From positions 124,001 through 188,000 of the forward strand of contig NZ_JAYKGK010000005.1 of NCBI RefSeq assembly GCF_036860675.1: 64,000 bases of DNA, given 5' to 3'. Under the pieces are notes generated by a model, which searched no databases, was not told the origin of the DNA, and saw nothing but the letters and a program-made list of their open reading frames with translations. The position numbers and the translations under genes were made by a program. Position 1 is the first letter of the stretch. Every line of letters starts with the position of its first letter. This DNA comes from Rosettibacter primus (GTDB lineage Bacteria; Bacteroidota; Ignavibacteria; Ignavibacteriales; Melioribacteraceae). This document shows positions 34,864-43,972 of the stretch, piece after piece.

Positions 34864-37800
34864 TCACACACTCCTCGCTTTGTTCAATCTATTTTGCACA
34901 AGCTCACAAACTGAGTAATAAACTTCTTCACGCTCTGCTTGGGTTAAACCAAGTGCATCGAAGATAATATCATCGAGTGCTTTTCTGTCTGGCAATGGAT
35001 TTGGCTTTTGCGAGCGAATTGGTTTGGTTTTGTCGAAACCAAGCTCCTCAAAGATTGGCAATGGTAATCTCTTTAAAAGATTTTTGAAAGCATCAGTTAA
35101 TTTATCTTTAGTATATTTATCAATTTCTGGTTTCATAACTAAAAGTTTTGAAATTTCTGGCCCATACATTAATAGAACACCTTCACCCATATTTTTTCTA
35201 CCAATAAATTCTACAAAAAAACTACTTAGAGCTGAATTTAAGTATGCAGCTAGTTCATACCATTCAGAGGAATTTATTACAAAGAAAGTATCCCCAATAA
35301 AATAATTATTAGGATTTATAAAGAATGAAAATTTAACATCTACGAATCGTTTTGAAAGAAGCGGCGCAAATATTTCATTTAATGACCACCATTGATCTCG
35401 GGATTTACAAGTTGGTCTTAAGTGATAACCTTGTTGTTCTCCCCATTCGATGTATTTAAGTGCTTTTAATTTTTTGTCATCTTTTAATTGCTTCTTTGAT
35501 TTATTACATATAAAAACTTTTGAAACTAAATCGGTTTTTCTTATTGATATAAAACTTAATTCCCTTGGACTCTTAATCACTGGTTTTAAAAACTCTTCTT
35601 CAATTCCCCACTTTTTAATTTTTTCGTCATCAAGATAGAAAAATTCATTTGCCCCGGTTTTAATTCCAAATCTTACTTCAGCAATATCCCCAAGTCTTAC
35701 AAGTTTATCTTTGCCTTTTTCAAGAATAGTAAAGAAAATATCCGGTGCTCGTAAGTATTTTCCACCCCATTTATCGCCTTCATAAATTCCATTGCCAAGT
35801 TTCTCATCGTTTTCATCTTCGTAAACGGTGCCGGCTTCCTTCAGTTCTTTGTATGTAATCGGATAAACTCTAAAATCATCATCTTTAGTTATAGTTTCAG
35901 CATACTCGTTTAAGAGTAAGTTTTCAGTGTTCAGCACTTCTTCAAATGGTTTTTTGAAAACAATAAATTTTACTTTGTGTTTTTCATCTATTTCATTTTT
36001 AGGTGCATCTAAAACAGTAATTATTGTATTAACATCTGCACTTGCAAAAGAGCGTTTTGCGTGGTTGTCAATTACAAAGTGAAGTTTTGTATTTTCCAGA
36101 ATAAATTGCTGCAACCATTTTCCATAGCCAACATCAAGCCAAGAGTTGGAACAAATAAATGTAAGCACTCCTTTCTCATTTAATAGCTTCAAGGATTTCA
36201 GATAAAAGAAAGTATATAAATCTGATTTGCCATCAATTTTAATTTTTAGTTTTGACTTTTGTTTATTTGTATAAAAATAATCTGGATATTCTTCATAAAT
36301 TGTTTTTCGAAGAAGTTCTTTATATTCAGTTTTTGTGTTTTTTCCATTTGGGTCAGAAATTTGTTCTTGTCTTACATAAGGTGGGTTTCCAATAATAATA
36401 TCAAACCCTTTTTTATCATAGAATATTTCAGCAAACTCAATGTTCCAAATAAATGGATGTTCATCTTTGAATGATTTTATCTCATCTTGAAGCGCAGAAA
36501 TTTCTTTTTTTATCTGTTCTTTCTTTTTATTGTCCATTTCTAATTCTGTGCTTTGTAAAACATTACCAAAAATATCTTCAATCGGTTCATAACCACCAAA
36601 TAATTTTAAGTTTTTTTTCTTTTCGATTATTTGTTTCTTTTCGATTATTTGTTCTTGAATAATTTCTTTGAAGATGTCATTTTCTTTTTTTCTGATTAAA
36701 TTTGCCCTTGCTCTTTTGCTTCCGTAAAAGAAATCACTTTTTTCTTTTTTAAGTTCTGTAATTTTTCTTTTGATTGAACTTGAAATATTAGCTTGGCTAT
36801 CTACTGGAAATATTTTATCACCTATTTTCTGAACAATAGAATCTCCTCTTCGGATTTTGAATTCAAGGTTAGGCAAAAGAGGTTCAAATGATTTGCTAAG
36901 TTCATCTGGCATATCAATAAAAAGAGAAAGCCACAAACGAAGCTGACAAATCCAAACAGCCCATGCTTTTACTTCAACACCATACAAAGAACGACTAATT
37001 ATTTCTTTTTTTTGTTCAAAAGTATTTTCTCTTTTTTCTTTTGATAATAAATACATAGTTTCATCTAATACCTGTAACATTCCAACAAGAAAAGCACCTG
37101 AACCTGCAGCTGGGTCGCAAATGGTTACATTTTTCAACAAATTTAATATTTCTTCTTTTTCATTTTCATTAAGCATCTCAACAATTTGTTCGTCGTGTTT
37201 ATCAAAAAATAGATGATAAAGTTTTTTCTTAGGGACATCCGAAGTTTTTTGAAGCCACTTAACAAGAGCAATTCTACACATAAAATCAACTTCTGTTCTT
37301 GGTGTATAGACTGCGCCGTCTTCTTTATTAACAAGTCGTTCGAAGATAATACCCAAGAACTCTGGGTTTAATTCTAAATCCTTGTCATAAAGTGTATTTT
37401 CTTCTATAGTAAAATTGTAAGAAAATAGAAATTCCAAAAACTGTTCGATTGCTTTATCAGGTATTATCAAATCTTGGTCATCAAATCCAATCTTTCCCTT
37501 AAAAAGTTCACCATTGAGATAAGGAGCCATTTGTAGAGCCAGCAATGTTTTTTCAGAAAAAGGAGTTGAGCGACTAAAAATTTTTTTACCTGGAGGATTA
37601 TTTAGTGATTCAAAGAATAACGTTCTTAACCATTCAGAATAAAATAAGTTCTTACCATAATATTTTTCTTTATACTCTTTCCAAAAATTTAGAATAAAAT
37701 TTTCATCTTTATTTAACCATAGTTTCTTTTGAACAAAACCAAGAAATATTGTTCTGATAATAAATAGCAAAGCAAAATCTTGTTTTAGTTGTTTATCTTT

Positions 37801-38379
37801 TGAACCAACTACACTTTCAGAAAGTCTATCAAAGTTTGGTTTAAATTCATTATAAAAATCATCAGTAACAGCTTCAATAGAGAATCGGTTTCTCAAATCT
37901 TCATAATCTCTTACTCTTCCTTTACTGACAAGAAAATTATAAGGTGTTTTTACTTTTGCATTCGGACCAAGAAAGAAAGAGTATCTACGTGGATTGGAAT
38001 ATTCTTTCTTTACCTTACTCCCTTCAAGTGAAAGTTCAATTGTCGCAAGCGATAGACGATAGTTTTCTGATTTACATGAATGAAGCAGAACAAGCGCTCT
38101 CTTGTATCCATAAGATGACATCAAACGAAAAATATCTTTTGACAAACCAACACGCGGGTCATTTTCAGAATCGTGCAAGACTTCGAGTACTTTTATTTCA
38201 AGAGATTTATCCTCTCCAATAACAAATGCACTTTTTAAGTATTGCGGAGTAAATTCAAATGAAAGTTTCTCTTCGGAGATTTTGAAATCATCAGTTAAAA
38301 ACTGATTCTGAAAAAAATCTTTGTACGCTTCCCGCGAATATGGATTGTTGAAGTTCATATATGTTCCACAGTTTGACAT
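34864..38379 (-). CDS. Eco57I-type adenine-specific DNA methylase (restriction/defence-associated)
   Basis: An 1171-residue protein. The N-terminal ~350 residues are alpha/beta with EIKVLEVLHDSENDPRVG. The N6-adenine methyltransferase core has motif I VTICDPAAGSGAFLVGML (around residue 422) and motif IV FDIIIGNPPYVRQEQ (around residue 665). A TaqI-like target-recognition region follows (VRLGDIAEVRFGIKTGANEFF, about residue 905). The tail DALGLTQAEREEVYYSVCELV is typical of large Eco57I-type enzymes. No PD-(D/E)xK catalytic triad is obvious, so cleavage may be done by the helicase/PLD partner. The gene lies downstream of the PLD-SNF2 gene and the DUF559 cassette. Function: protects or marks host DNA at a sequence-specific adenine. 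Confidence 0.85.
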   Translation of the reverse strand: MSNCGTYMNFNNPYSREAYKDFFQNQFLTDDFKISEEKLSFEFTPQYLKSAFVIGEDKSLEIKVLEVLHDSENDPRVGLSKDIFRLMSSYGYKRALVLLHSCKSENYRLSLATIELSLEGSKVKKEYSNPRRYSFFLGPNAKVKTPYNFLVSKGRVRDYEDLRNRFSIEAVTDDFYNEFKPNFDRLSESVVGSKDKQLKQDFALLFIIRTIFLGFVQKKLWLNKDENFILNFWKEYKEKYYGKNLFYSEWLRTLFFESLNNPPGKKIFSRSTPFSEKTLLALQMAPYLNGELFKGKIGFDDQDLIIPDKAIEQFLEFLFSYNFTIEENTLYDKDLELNPEFLGIIFERLVNKEDGAVYTPRTEVDFMCRIALVKWLQKTSDVPKKKLYHLFFDKHDEQIVEMLNENEKEEILNLLKNVTICDPAAGSGAFLVGMLQVLDETMYLLSKEKRENTFEQKKEIISRSLYGVEVKAWAVWICQLRLWLSLFIDMPDELSKSFEPLLPNLEFKIRRGDSIVQKIGDKIFPVDSQANISSSIKRKITELKKEKSDFFYGSKRARANLIRKKENDIFKEIIQEQIIEKKQIIEKKKNLKLFGGYEPIEDIFGNVLQSTELEMDNKKKEQIKKEISALQDEIKSFKDEHPFIWNIEFAEIFYDKKGFDIIIGNPPYVRQEQISDPNGKNTKTEYKELLRKTIYEEYPDYFYTNKQKSKLKIKIDGKSDLYTFFYLKSLKLLNEKGVLTFICSNSWLDVGYGKWLQQFILENTKLHFVIDNHAKRSFASADVNTIITVLDAPKNEIDEKHKVKFIVFKKPFEEVLNTENLLLNEYAETITKDDDFRVYPITYKELKEAGTVYEDENDEKLGNGIYEGDKWGGKYLRAPDIFFTILEKGKDKLVRLGDIAEVRFGIKTGANEFFYLDDEKIKKWGIEEEFLKPVIKSPRELSFISIRKTDLVSKVFICNKSKKQLKDDKKLKALKYIEWGEQQGYHLRPTCKSRDQWWSLNEIFAPLLSKRFVDVKFSFFINPNNYFIGDTFFVINSSEWYELAAYLNSALSSFFVEFIGRKNMGEGVLLMYGPEISKLLVMKPEIDKYTKDKLTDAFKNLLKRLPLPIFEELGFDKTKPIRSQKPNPLPDRKALDDIIFDALGLTQAEREEVYYSVCELVQNRLNKARSV

Positions 38380-38388
38380 TTGTTCTGT

Positions 38389-38483
38389 TTTTCGACCTCA
38401 CCCCTGCTCCTCTCATAAATTAGGAGAGGGGTTTTAAAAAGTGCCTCTCCTTATTAAGCAGAGGGATTTAGGGAGAGGTCAAC
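38389..38483. repeat. 95-bp palindrome-rich repeat, copy 1 (downstream side of the DUF559 gene)
   Basis: It begins CGACCTCACCCCTG, contains CCTCTCATAAATTAGGAGAGG and CCTCTCCTTATTAAGCAGAGG hairpins, and ends GGGAGAGGTCAAC. About 7 differences separate it from copy 2 at 38848-38943. It supplies the final codons and stop of the DUF559 gene (KLTSP-stop). Confidence 0.9.
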
Positions 38484-38839
38484 TTTTTTACTGCCTGCTC
38501 AATCCTCTCAAAAGCCAAATTAGGATTTCCAAGCAGTTCTTCATTTTTTATTCTTACAAAAGTAATCCCAAAATTTTCTAAATAACTCTGTCGTTCTTTA
38601 TCATAAATTTTTTGTTCTGGCTTTTCGTGATAATCACCATCAATTTCAACAGCAAGTTTTAGTTTAGGACAGTAAAAATCTATAACATAATGATCAATGG
38701 AATACTGACGTCTAAATTTGTATCCGAGAAGTTGTCTATTACGAAGATACATCCATACAATTTTTTCACAGTGAGTTTGTTGTTTACGCAAATCACGTCG
38801 AGTTTGTTTTAGTTCTGGTTTGTTATAGTGTTTTGTCAT
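38468..38839 (-). CDS. DUF559 endonuclease-domain protein
   Basis: A 123-residue protein from the ATG at 38839 (MTKHYNKPEL); the longer frame uses a GTG that lies inside the repeat. It has the Vsr-like/PD-(D/E)xK core: HYVIDFYCPKLKLAVEIDGDYH, holding Asp and the ExD catalytic pair, after the conserved CEKIVWMYLRNRQLLGYKFRRQ helix-strand. These small nucleases are mostly of unknown role. The gene is bracketed by two copies of a 95-bp palindromic repeat, and the last five codons come from the repeat itself. It looks inserted between the PLD-SNF2 gene and the methylase gene. Confidence 0.85.
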   Translation of the reverse strand: MTKHYNKPELKQTRRDLRKQQTHCEKIVWMYLRNRQLLGYKFRRQYSIDHYVIDFYCPKLKLAVEIDGDYHEKPEQKIYDKERQSYLENFGITFVRIKNEELLGNPNLAFERIEQAVKKLTSP

Positions 38840-38847
38840 AATAATCA

Positions 38848-38943
38848 TTTTCGACCTCACCCCTGCCCCTCTCCTAAATTAGGAGAGGGGTTTTTAAAAA
38901 GTCCCTCTCCTTTCTAAGGAGAGGGATTTAGGGAGAGGTCAAC
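38848..38943. repeat. 96-bp palindrome-rich repeat, copy 2 (upstream side of the DUF559 gene)
   Basis: Same order as copy 1: CGACCTCACCCCTGCCCC, a CTCTCCTAAATTAGGAGAG hairpin, an ACTTTTTAAAAA-type spacer, a CCCTCTCCTTTCTAAGGAGAGGG hairpin, and GGGAGAGGTCAAC. Offset to copy 1 is 459-460 bp. It supplies the last codons and stop of the PLD-SNF2 gene (EELTSP-stop). Confidence 0.9.
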
Positions 38944-41900
38944 TCCTCTGCTAATATTAAGTTCTCTTCTGCTTCATCAATCAATTCTGCTTTTTTAATT
39001 ATATCCATCAAATAACTATGTGGAATTTCTTCCATAAGTTTCTTTAAATCTCGTTCAATTGTCTTTACACTAATCTTTCTTATCTGTCTATGATATAATT
39101 CTGGCAAAGAATCAAGTTCAGCAACGACAAAAAGAAGATCTTTCAGATAATCCTGATTACCAATTTTATTATCAATTAAAAAGCGAAGTTTATCAATTGT
39201 CTCTCGTTTTCCTTTATCAAGTGCAACTTCATTTTTCTTTGTAAACAAATTCGCTTTCACGTTTTGATAGATTGCTTCAAATTCATTGCTTACTGGTTTT
39301 GCTTCCTCATCAAATTCTGATTTGAATAGTTGGATTGCATCTCTTGAATGCAATGTGTGACATTCTGTAGATGAAGTACCAAGTTTGAAAATATAATCTG
39401 TGCCTTTCTTACCAAAAACAATAACTCCTTTTTTTTCAAAAGTTTTTGTTCGTTTAATTCTGATTCTTCTTGGCAGTTCTAATGCTTGACGGTAAAGTTC
39501 CGGATTTGAAGATTTAATTCGATTTAATTCATTTAAAAACTTTGCATCCCAGGATTCCTTAGCTTCCTGCTCTTTCAATTCTTCACGAAATCGTTCAACA
39601 AAAAATGAGCGAAGTTCTTCATCGGTAGTTAGAACTTTTGTGTCTTCGCCAATGAGTGCTTGTATCATTGCAAGTTTAAGAGTTGCAATTTGTGTAACAA
39701 AAGTATGCTGCTGTCCTTCAGCTGATGGAAAAAAATTATATATAAATAACTCATCAAAAACTTTTTTGTTGATACGGTTGATTCTTCCAACTCTTTGAAT
39801 AACTCTCGTTGGATTGTAAGGAATATCGTAATTAAAAATTATTCCCGCACGATGAAGATTAAATCCTTCTGATATTGCATCGGTTGCAATAAGGATATCA
39901 TAATCATTTTGCATAAGACTTTCACTAATGCCAGCATCAAAATTTCTTCTGATAATTTCTTTGTTTGTTAGTGAAGCATCTTTAGAAGAATATTTGAAAA
40001 CCCTGAAATCATCTTTTAATTGTTTATATAGATAATCTGCTGTATCACTGAATTCGGTAAAGACAACAATTTTGCATGAAGGCATTTCTTTGTGTTTATT
40101 TTTCAGAATTATCTTAAAATCATTGAGCTTTGGATCATCCGGATAACCATTAGCAAACCAATCATTTCTGATTTCTTTCAACAAGCTGATATCTTTTTCG
40201 AGATCGCGAATGAAATTTATACTTAGTTCTTTTTTGTCAATAAGGAAAAGTCCCTTTTCTGTATAAGAAGCAAGTTGCTCTTCAAAGTTAATCTCTTTCA
40301 AATCTATTTCTGCTTCTTCGCTTTCCAGATTAAAAAGTTCTTCAATGGAAGGAAGATTTCCTTTTTTATAAATAGGAACTTTACCAAGCCGTTCGTACCA
40401 TTCTTTGATATACTCAGAAGATTGAATCATTGAATCAAGACTTTTTGCAAATGCTTCCATCGAACTTTCAAAACGACGCACAAGTAAGTGTTTCATAAAG
40501 TCAGCTAAGTTTCGCTGGGCTTGTTTGAATAAATTTACATCATCAATCTCTTCAGAAATTTTCTCTTTATACTTTTCAATATTTTTTATGTAATTAGCCG
40601 GCATATAGCGAGCACCGATAAATCCTTTTCCTTCTTCCTGAGGTGCGATTTTATAAAATGTGTTTATATATAATTCAGTCAAATTACCAAGCTTGTATTC
40701 GAGCACAACCGGATCATTAACTTTTGGGAAAGAAATTTTCTGACGCTCCAAATCTTCTTTGTATTCATCAATCAGCTCAAGATCAATGCGTGAACGTCGA
40801 ATTATTACCGGCGAAAGAATATCTCTTATTTTGTCCGCAAGTATTTCAATTTCATTTTTTATTTGTGCTTCTGATTTTGTTTTCTTCTTTTGACTTTCTT
40901 TTAGTTTCTTAAATTCTTTTATCATCTCTCTGAACTGGTAACTTAAATTATCAACCGTTCTGATTGTTGATTTGGCGGTTATCTGGAAAAGTCTGATTAA
41001 TGCAAAAATATCTTGCGGACGGTTGTTGAATGGAGTTGCAGAAAGAAGGATCACTTTATTCTTTTGACAAAGCTGATGAAGCATTGCATAGTCTTGTGTA
41101 TTTTCATTTCTGTATTTATGTGCCTCATCAATGATTATTAGTTTTTGCTCATCGTCATTATTTTCTTCGAGTGCTTGTTGAATTTTTCCGCTTGAATAAA
41201 TTTTTGTTCGGAAGTTAAATTCATAAGAGTAATCGTTCCACTGCGGTATTAAATGAGGTGGTGCGATAATTATAGTTTTGAGTTTCATATTAAAAGCAAT
41301 TGCAGAGGCAATTATGCTCTTGCCAAGTCCAACAACATCAGCAATTATAACTCCATTATGCTGCTCCAGAATATTTATTGCTCGGTTTACAGCATCAATC
41401 TGATATTTTAAGTTCTTAAATTTCTCTCCTGTTATATCAGACGGAAATGCGATTGTACCACGCTTTGCAATTGTAAAATATTCAATTAAAACTCTGAGAT
41501 AAAGCAAATAAGGGCTGGGTAATTTATCTATCCAGATTTTCTCAATAACTTCTTTATGAAATTCGTTGTAATTATCTTTATCAACAATTAGAATTGAATC
41601 ACTCCACAACTTATTGAATAAATCAAGTCCTTCCTGAAAATGTTCATCTCTGAACACAACATTTATTTCGTGTTGACCTTTTAATCCTGCACGACTAAGA
41701 TTACTTGAACCGGTAATTAATGTTCCAGGAAATTCACCGCCTTGAGAGAATTCATCTTTGTTTTCAAATAAATAAAGCTTGGCGTGATTTGGTCTAAGTG
41801 TTTTTCTTATTTCGAGTGTACCATTTTTAATTTTTTCTATAAAGATTCTGAAAGCTTCTTGTTTTTGAGTGGAATCAAAATAGTCTGTATCGTTAAATAT

Positions 41901-42179
41901 TGTAACAAAATTCTGATTAAATTTTTTTCTCACTTCCCCACGTGATTGATTTACTTGGTCTATAATTTCAAATTCTTTTATTTTATTAAAAATATCTTTT
42001 TCAGCATCAAGTCCAATAAGAAGTTTAATAGACTTATCCTGAATATTTTTATATATTTCTTCAAATCCTGAGAAATAAAAGTAGCCTACAAGGAAATACA
42101 AAGATTTTGCTGAAGGAAGGATATTATTAAAAACTTCTGAAAGTAGTTTTTCAGTATTTGTTATAAATTGATTTGGCAT
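38928..42179 (-). CDS. PLD-nuclease/SNF2-helicase fusion protein (defence-like)
   Basis: A 1083-residue protein. Residues 1-220 form a phospholipase D-like nuclease domain with a single HKD-type motif: NHAKLYLF (His132, Lys134) and TGSSNLSRAGL. Residues 255-900 are a superfamily-2 SNF2-type helicase: Walker A ADVVGLGKSIIAS (about 287), IIIDEAHKYRN (DEAH, about 352), VFTEFSDTADYLYKQL and ATDAISEGFNLHRAG with the arginine-finger QRVGRINRI. A C-terminal helical domain follows. With the downstream methylase it resembles a split type-I/ISP-like or DISARM-like restriction arrangement, in which the helicase/PLD would move along and cut unmethylated DNA. The natural 3' end has been replaced by the repeat (LTSP-stop). 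Confidence 0.8.
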   Translation of the reverse strand: MPNQFITNTEKLLSEVFNNILPSAKSLYFLVGYFYFSGFEEIYKNIQDKSIKLLIGLDAEKDIFNKIKEFEIIDQVNQSRGEVRKKFNQNFVTIFNDTDYFDSTQKQEAFRIFIEKIKNGTLEIRKTLRPNHAKLYLFENKDEFSQGGEFPGTLITGSSNLSRAGLKGQHEINVVFRDEHFQEGLDLFNKLWSDSILIVDKDNYNEFHKEVIEKIWIDKLPSPYLLYLRVLIEYFTIAKRGTIAFPSDITGEKFKNLKYQIDAVNRAINILEQHNGVIIADVVGLGKSIIASAIAFNMKLKTIIIAPPHLIPQWNDYSYEFNFRTKIYSSGKIQQALEENNDDEQKLIIIDEAHKYRNENTQDYAMLHQLCQKNKVILLSATPFNNRPQDIFALIRLFQITAKSTIRTVDNLSYQFREMIKEFKKLKESQKKKTKSEAQIKNEIEILADKIRDILSPVIIRRSRIDLELIDEYKEDLERQKISFPKVNDPVVLEYKLGNLTELYINTFYKIAPQEEGKGFIGARYMPANYIKNIEKYKEKISEEIDDVNLFKQAQRNLADFMKHLLVRRFESSMEAFAKSLDSMIQSSEYIKEWYERLGKVPIYKKGNLPSIEELFNLESEEAEIDLKEINFEEQLASYTEKGLFLIDKKELSINFIRDLEKDISLLKEIRNDWFANGYPDDPKLNDFKIILKNKHKEMPSCKIVVFTEFSDTADYLYKQLKDDFRVFKYSSKDASLTNKEIIRRNFDAGISESLMQNDYDILIATDAISEGFNLHRAGIIFNYDIPYNPTRVIQRVGRINRINKKVFDELFIYNFFPSAEGQQHTFVTQIATLKLAMIQALIGEDTKVLTTDEELRSFFVERFREELKEQEAKESWDAKFLNELNRIKSSNPELYRQALELPRRIRIKRTKTFEKKGVIVFGKKGTDYIFKLGTSSTECHTLHSRDAIQLFKSEFDEEAKPVSNEFEAIYQNVKANLFTKKNEVALDKGKRETIDKLRFLIDNKIGNQDYLKDLLFVVAELDSLPELYHRQIRKISVKTIERDLKKLMEEIPHSYLMDIIKKAELIDEAEENLILAEELTSP

Positions 42180-42578
42180 ATAACATAATAAAATTTTTTA
42201 GCAAGTTTTAGTTCTCTACCCTCACGGAAATCATTCATAAACTTTATTTAGATTATTTGAATGTATTAATAAAATTAAAAAATGAATTAGAAATTATCTA
42301 CAAATCAGAACCACTAAAAACTCATAATAACTTTCTTAAAAATGTGTAAAGTACAAAATATCACTACAGAGTCATTACTAAATACTGATTAATAAAACCA
42401 AAAACATTATTTCTTCTATCTAAATTTATTCTAAAATCAACTAATAATAAGTTCCTCTTCTCTCAAAAGGATGGCTGCTCACTTTTTGTTTTTACAAATT
42501 TACGAGGGTTTAATCCCTCTTTCTTTATTATATCTTACACACTTTTTAGAACGCTGATTTTATTATAAAATTTTTGTT
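42180..42578. other. 399-bp gap containing a lone IS end
   Basis: Apart from the IS remnant at 42453-42553, no gene or clear motif is seen. The segment 42180-42452 must contain the promoter of the PLD-SNF2 gene, but no consensus element is convincing. Confidence 0.5.
42453..42553 (-). mobile_element. Solo left end of an IS256-type element, inverted relative to the full copy
   Basis: On the minus strand, starting at 42553, CGTTCTAAAAAGTGTGTAAG and the next ~75 bp align with the left end of the intact IS (32620 onward). This includes TAATAAA-GAAAGAGG and CCCTCGTAAATTTGTAAAAA. Identity is high but not complete. The transposase gene and right end are absent. It delimits the defence module on the side opposite the intact IS. 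Confidence 0.85.
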
Positions 42579-43016
42579 TTATCCATTATTTACGAGAACT
42601 TTATACCAATGTAAATATTTATTTAGTCTATTTAATTCCCTTTCGGCCAATTCATTGTATCTTTTAACATCAAGGTTATCTGATAAATCGTTTATCTTAA
42701 CTCGCTTTGCTAAATCACTTGTACGTACTCTGTTAATAAAATCCTCATAAGGTTCATCCTCACTCAATTTTGTCAAGCATTTCAATGCATCAATAATATG
42801 CTGTGGGAAACCCTCTGCTTCTAGCTTTTCAAATGTCCAATCTGTATCTTCTACAATATCGTGCAGAACTCCGCATATCTTTTCGTCCATTGTTTTACCC
42901 ATATTCATTACTCGAAAAATATGTCCAACATATGGTTGACCATTTTTATCAACCTGTTTTTTGTGTGCTTCAAAAGCAATTAACATTGCTTTGTTTAATA
43001 ATTCTTCTTTTGTCAT
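42579..43016 (-). CDS. HD-domain protein related to RelA/SpoT (ppGpp hydrolase-like)
   Basis: A 145-residue single HD domain. It has QVDKNGQPYVGHIFRVM (first His), CGVLHDIVEDTDWT (HD plus the ED pair) and RVKINDLSDNLD (the N-D near the end), the metal-binding series of SpoT/Mesh1-type hydrolases. It is a small stand-alone enzyme, likely hydrolysing ppGpp or another nucleotide. No synthetase domain is present. It starts 2 bp after the preceding gene, so the two form an operon. Its place beside the defence module makes a nucleotide-signal role possible, though it lies outside the IS-bounded part. Confidence 0.75.
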   Translation of the reverse strand: MTKEELLNKAMLIAFEAHKKQVDKNGQPYVGHIFRVMNMGKTMDEKICGVLHDIVEDTDWTFEKLEAEGFPQHIIDALKCLTKLSEDEPYEDFINRVRTSDLAKRVKINDLSDNLDVKRYNELAERELNRLNKYLHWYKVLVNNG

Positions 43017-43018
43017 AA

Positions 43019-43972
43019 TTATTCCCTGTTTATTGGATTAATAATTTTAAAAATATCTTTCATATTTACTTCAATATCCTTTTTCAAAATTATTGAGTTT
43101 GCAAGTTTTGTTATTTCTCTGTCTGCATTTATACTGTTAAGCATATTAATTAGCTCTTTTGTATGTCCTTCTGCTGGTTTATATCCTTTTTCAGTAACAA
43201 GTTCTATTGCTCTGACAAATTCTAAAAATCTTTTTTCATATAATCCTAAAAATTCTGCTATAACACTATCATCTAATATACTCTCAAGTATTCTGCGTAT
43301 TTTGTTACGCTCGTACAATTGCTTAGTGTATTTATTTAAGACTTCTTGAAAAAATTGATAAGCTTTTTCTTTGTGAACTACATCTTTGAATAAATAATCC
43401 CTCATTAAATATCTATAATCGAAGTATATTGAACCTGCTATTAAAATCCCGAATAGTGACAGCTCCCATGTGTGATAATAATGTTTAGCATCAGAACGTA
43501 ATAATCCAAACCTTCTTAATTCAAGTGATGCAAATCTTGTATTTGTTATAAATCTCTGGACACCTGTTTTTGTCTTGGCAAAATCACCTTCTTTTAAAAA
43601 TTCTTTGCAGTCATTCATAAAACTTAATGAGGTTTCTAAGGCAGGTTTATTTTCTTTGTGATGAACAAGCAAATACAACATTAATGGTATGATTAAATGA
43701 TATTTTGTGTATGCATTATAATGACCAAACAACCTTTCGTATTGAGAAAATCTCTCCTGTATCTCACTTGAATTTGGATTTTCGATTATCCTTAATTTGT
43801 ACTTTAATAACCACGACTGATATTCCAAAAGCTTTAACCTGATTTGAATTTCATCAAGTAGTCTTGGATTATTACTTTTATTATAATCAAGAACAAGTTG
43901 ATTAATTTCTTCTACAAGTGCAGCATCCATATTGTAGTTAGAGAAAGTTAACAGTAATATTTTTTTCAACAA
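43019..43972 (-). CDS. Unknown helical protein
   Basis: I do not recognise this protein. From the TTG at 43972 it has 317 residues; from an ATG at 43930 (MDAALVEEINQLVLDY) it has 303. Neither has a convincing ribosome-binding site. It is mostly alpha-helical, rich in Leu, Lys, Tyr and Arg, with a moderately hydrophobic segment (YHLIIPLMLYLLVHH, near residue 97) and another (SLFGILIAGSIYF, near residue 183). No signal peptide and no catalytic motif are seen. It is followed at 2 bp by the HD-domain gene, so the pair is probably co-regulated and may act together. Confidence 0.6.
   Translation of the reverse strand: MLKKILLLTFSNYNMDAALVEEINQLVLDYNKSNNPRLLDEIQIRLKLLEYQSWLLKYKLRIIENPNSSEIQERFSQYERLFGHYNAYTKYHLIIPLMLYLLVHHKENKPALETSLSFMNDCKEFLKEGDFAKTKTGVQRFITNTRFASLELRRFGLLRSDAKHYYHTWELSLFGILIAGSIYFDYRYLMRDYLFKDVVHKEKAYQFFQEVLNKYTKQLYERNKIRRILESILDDSVIAEFLGLYEKRFLEFVRAIELVTEKGYKPAEGHTKELINMLNSINADREITKLANSIILKKDIEVNMKDIFKIINPINRE

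Noticed and set aside
34072..42179. Naming the module DISARM
   Set aside because: A methylase and an SNF2-type helicase are present, but drmA, drmB (DUF1998) and a separate drmC are not, and PLD is fused to the helicase.
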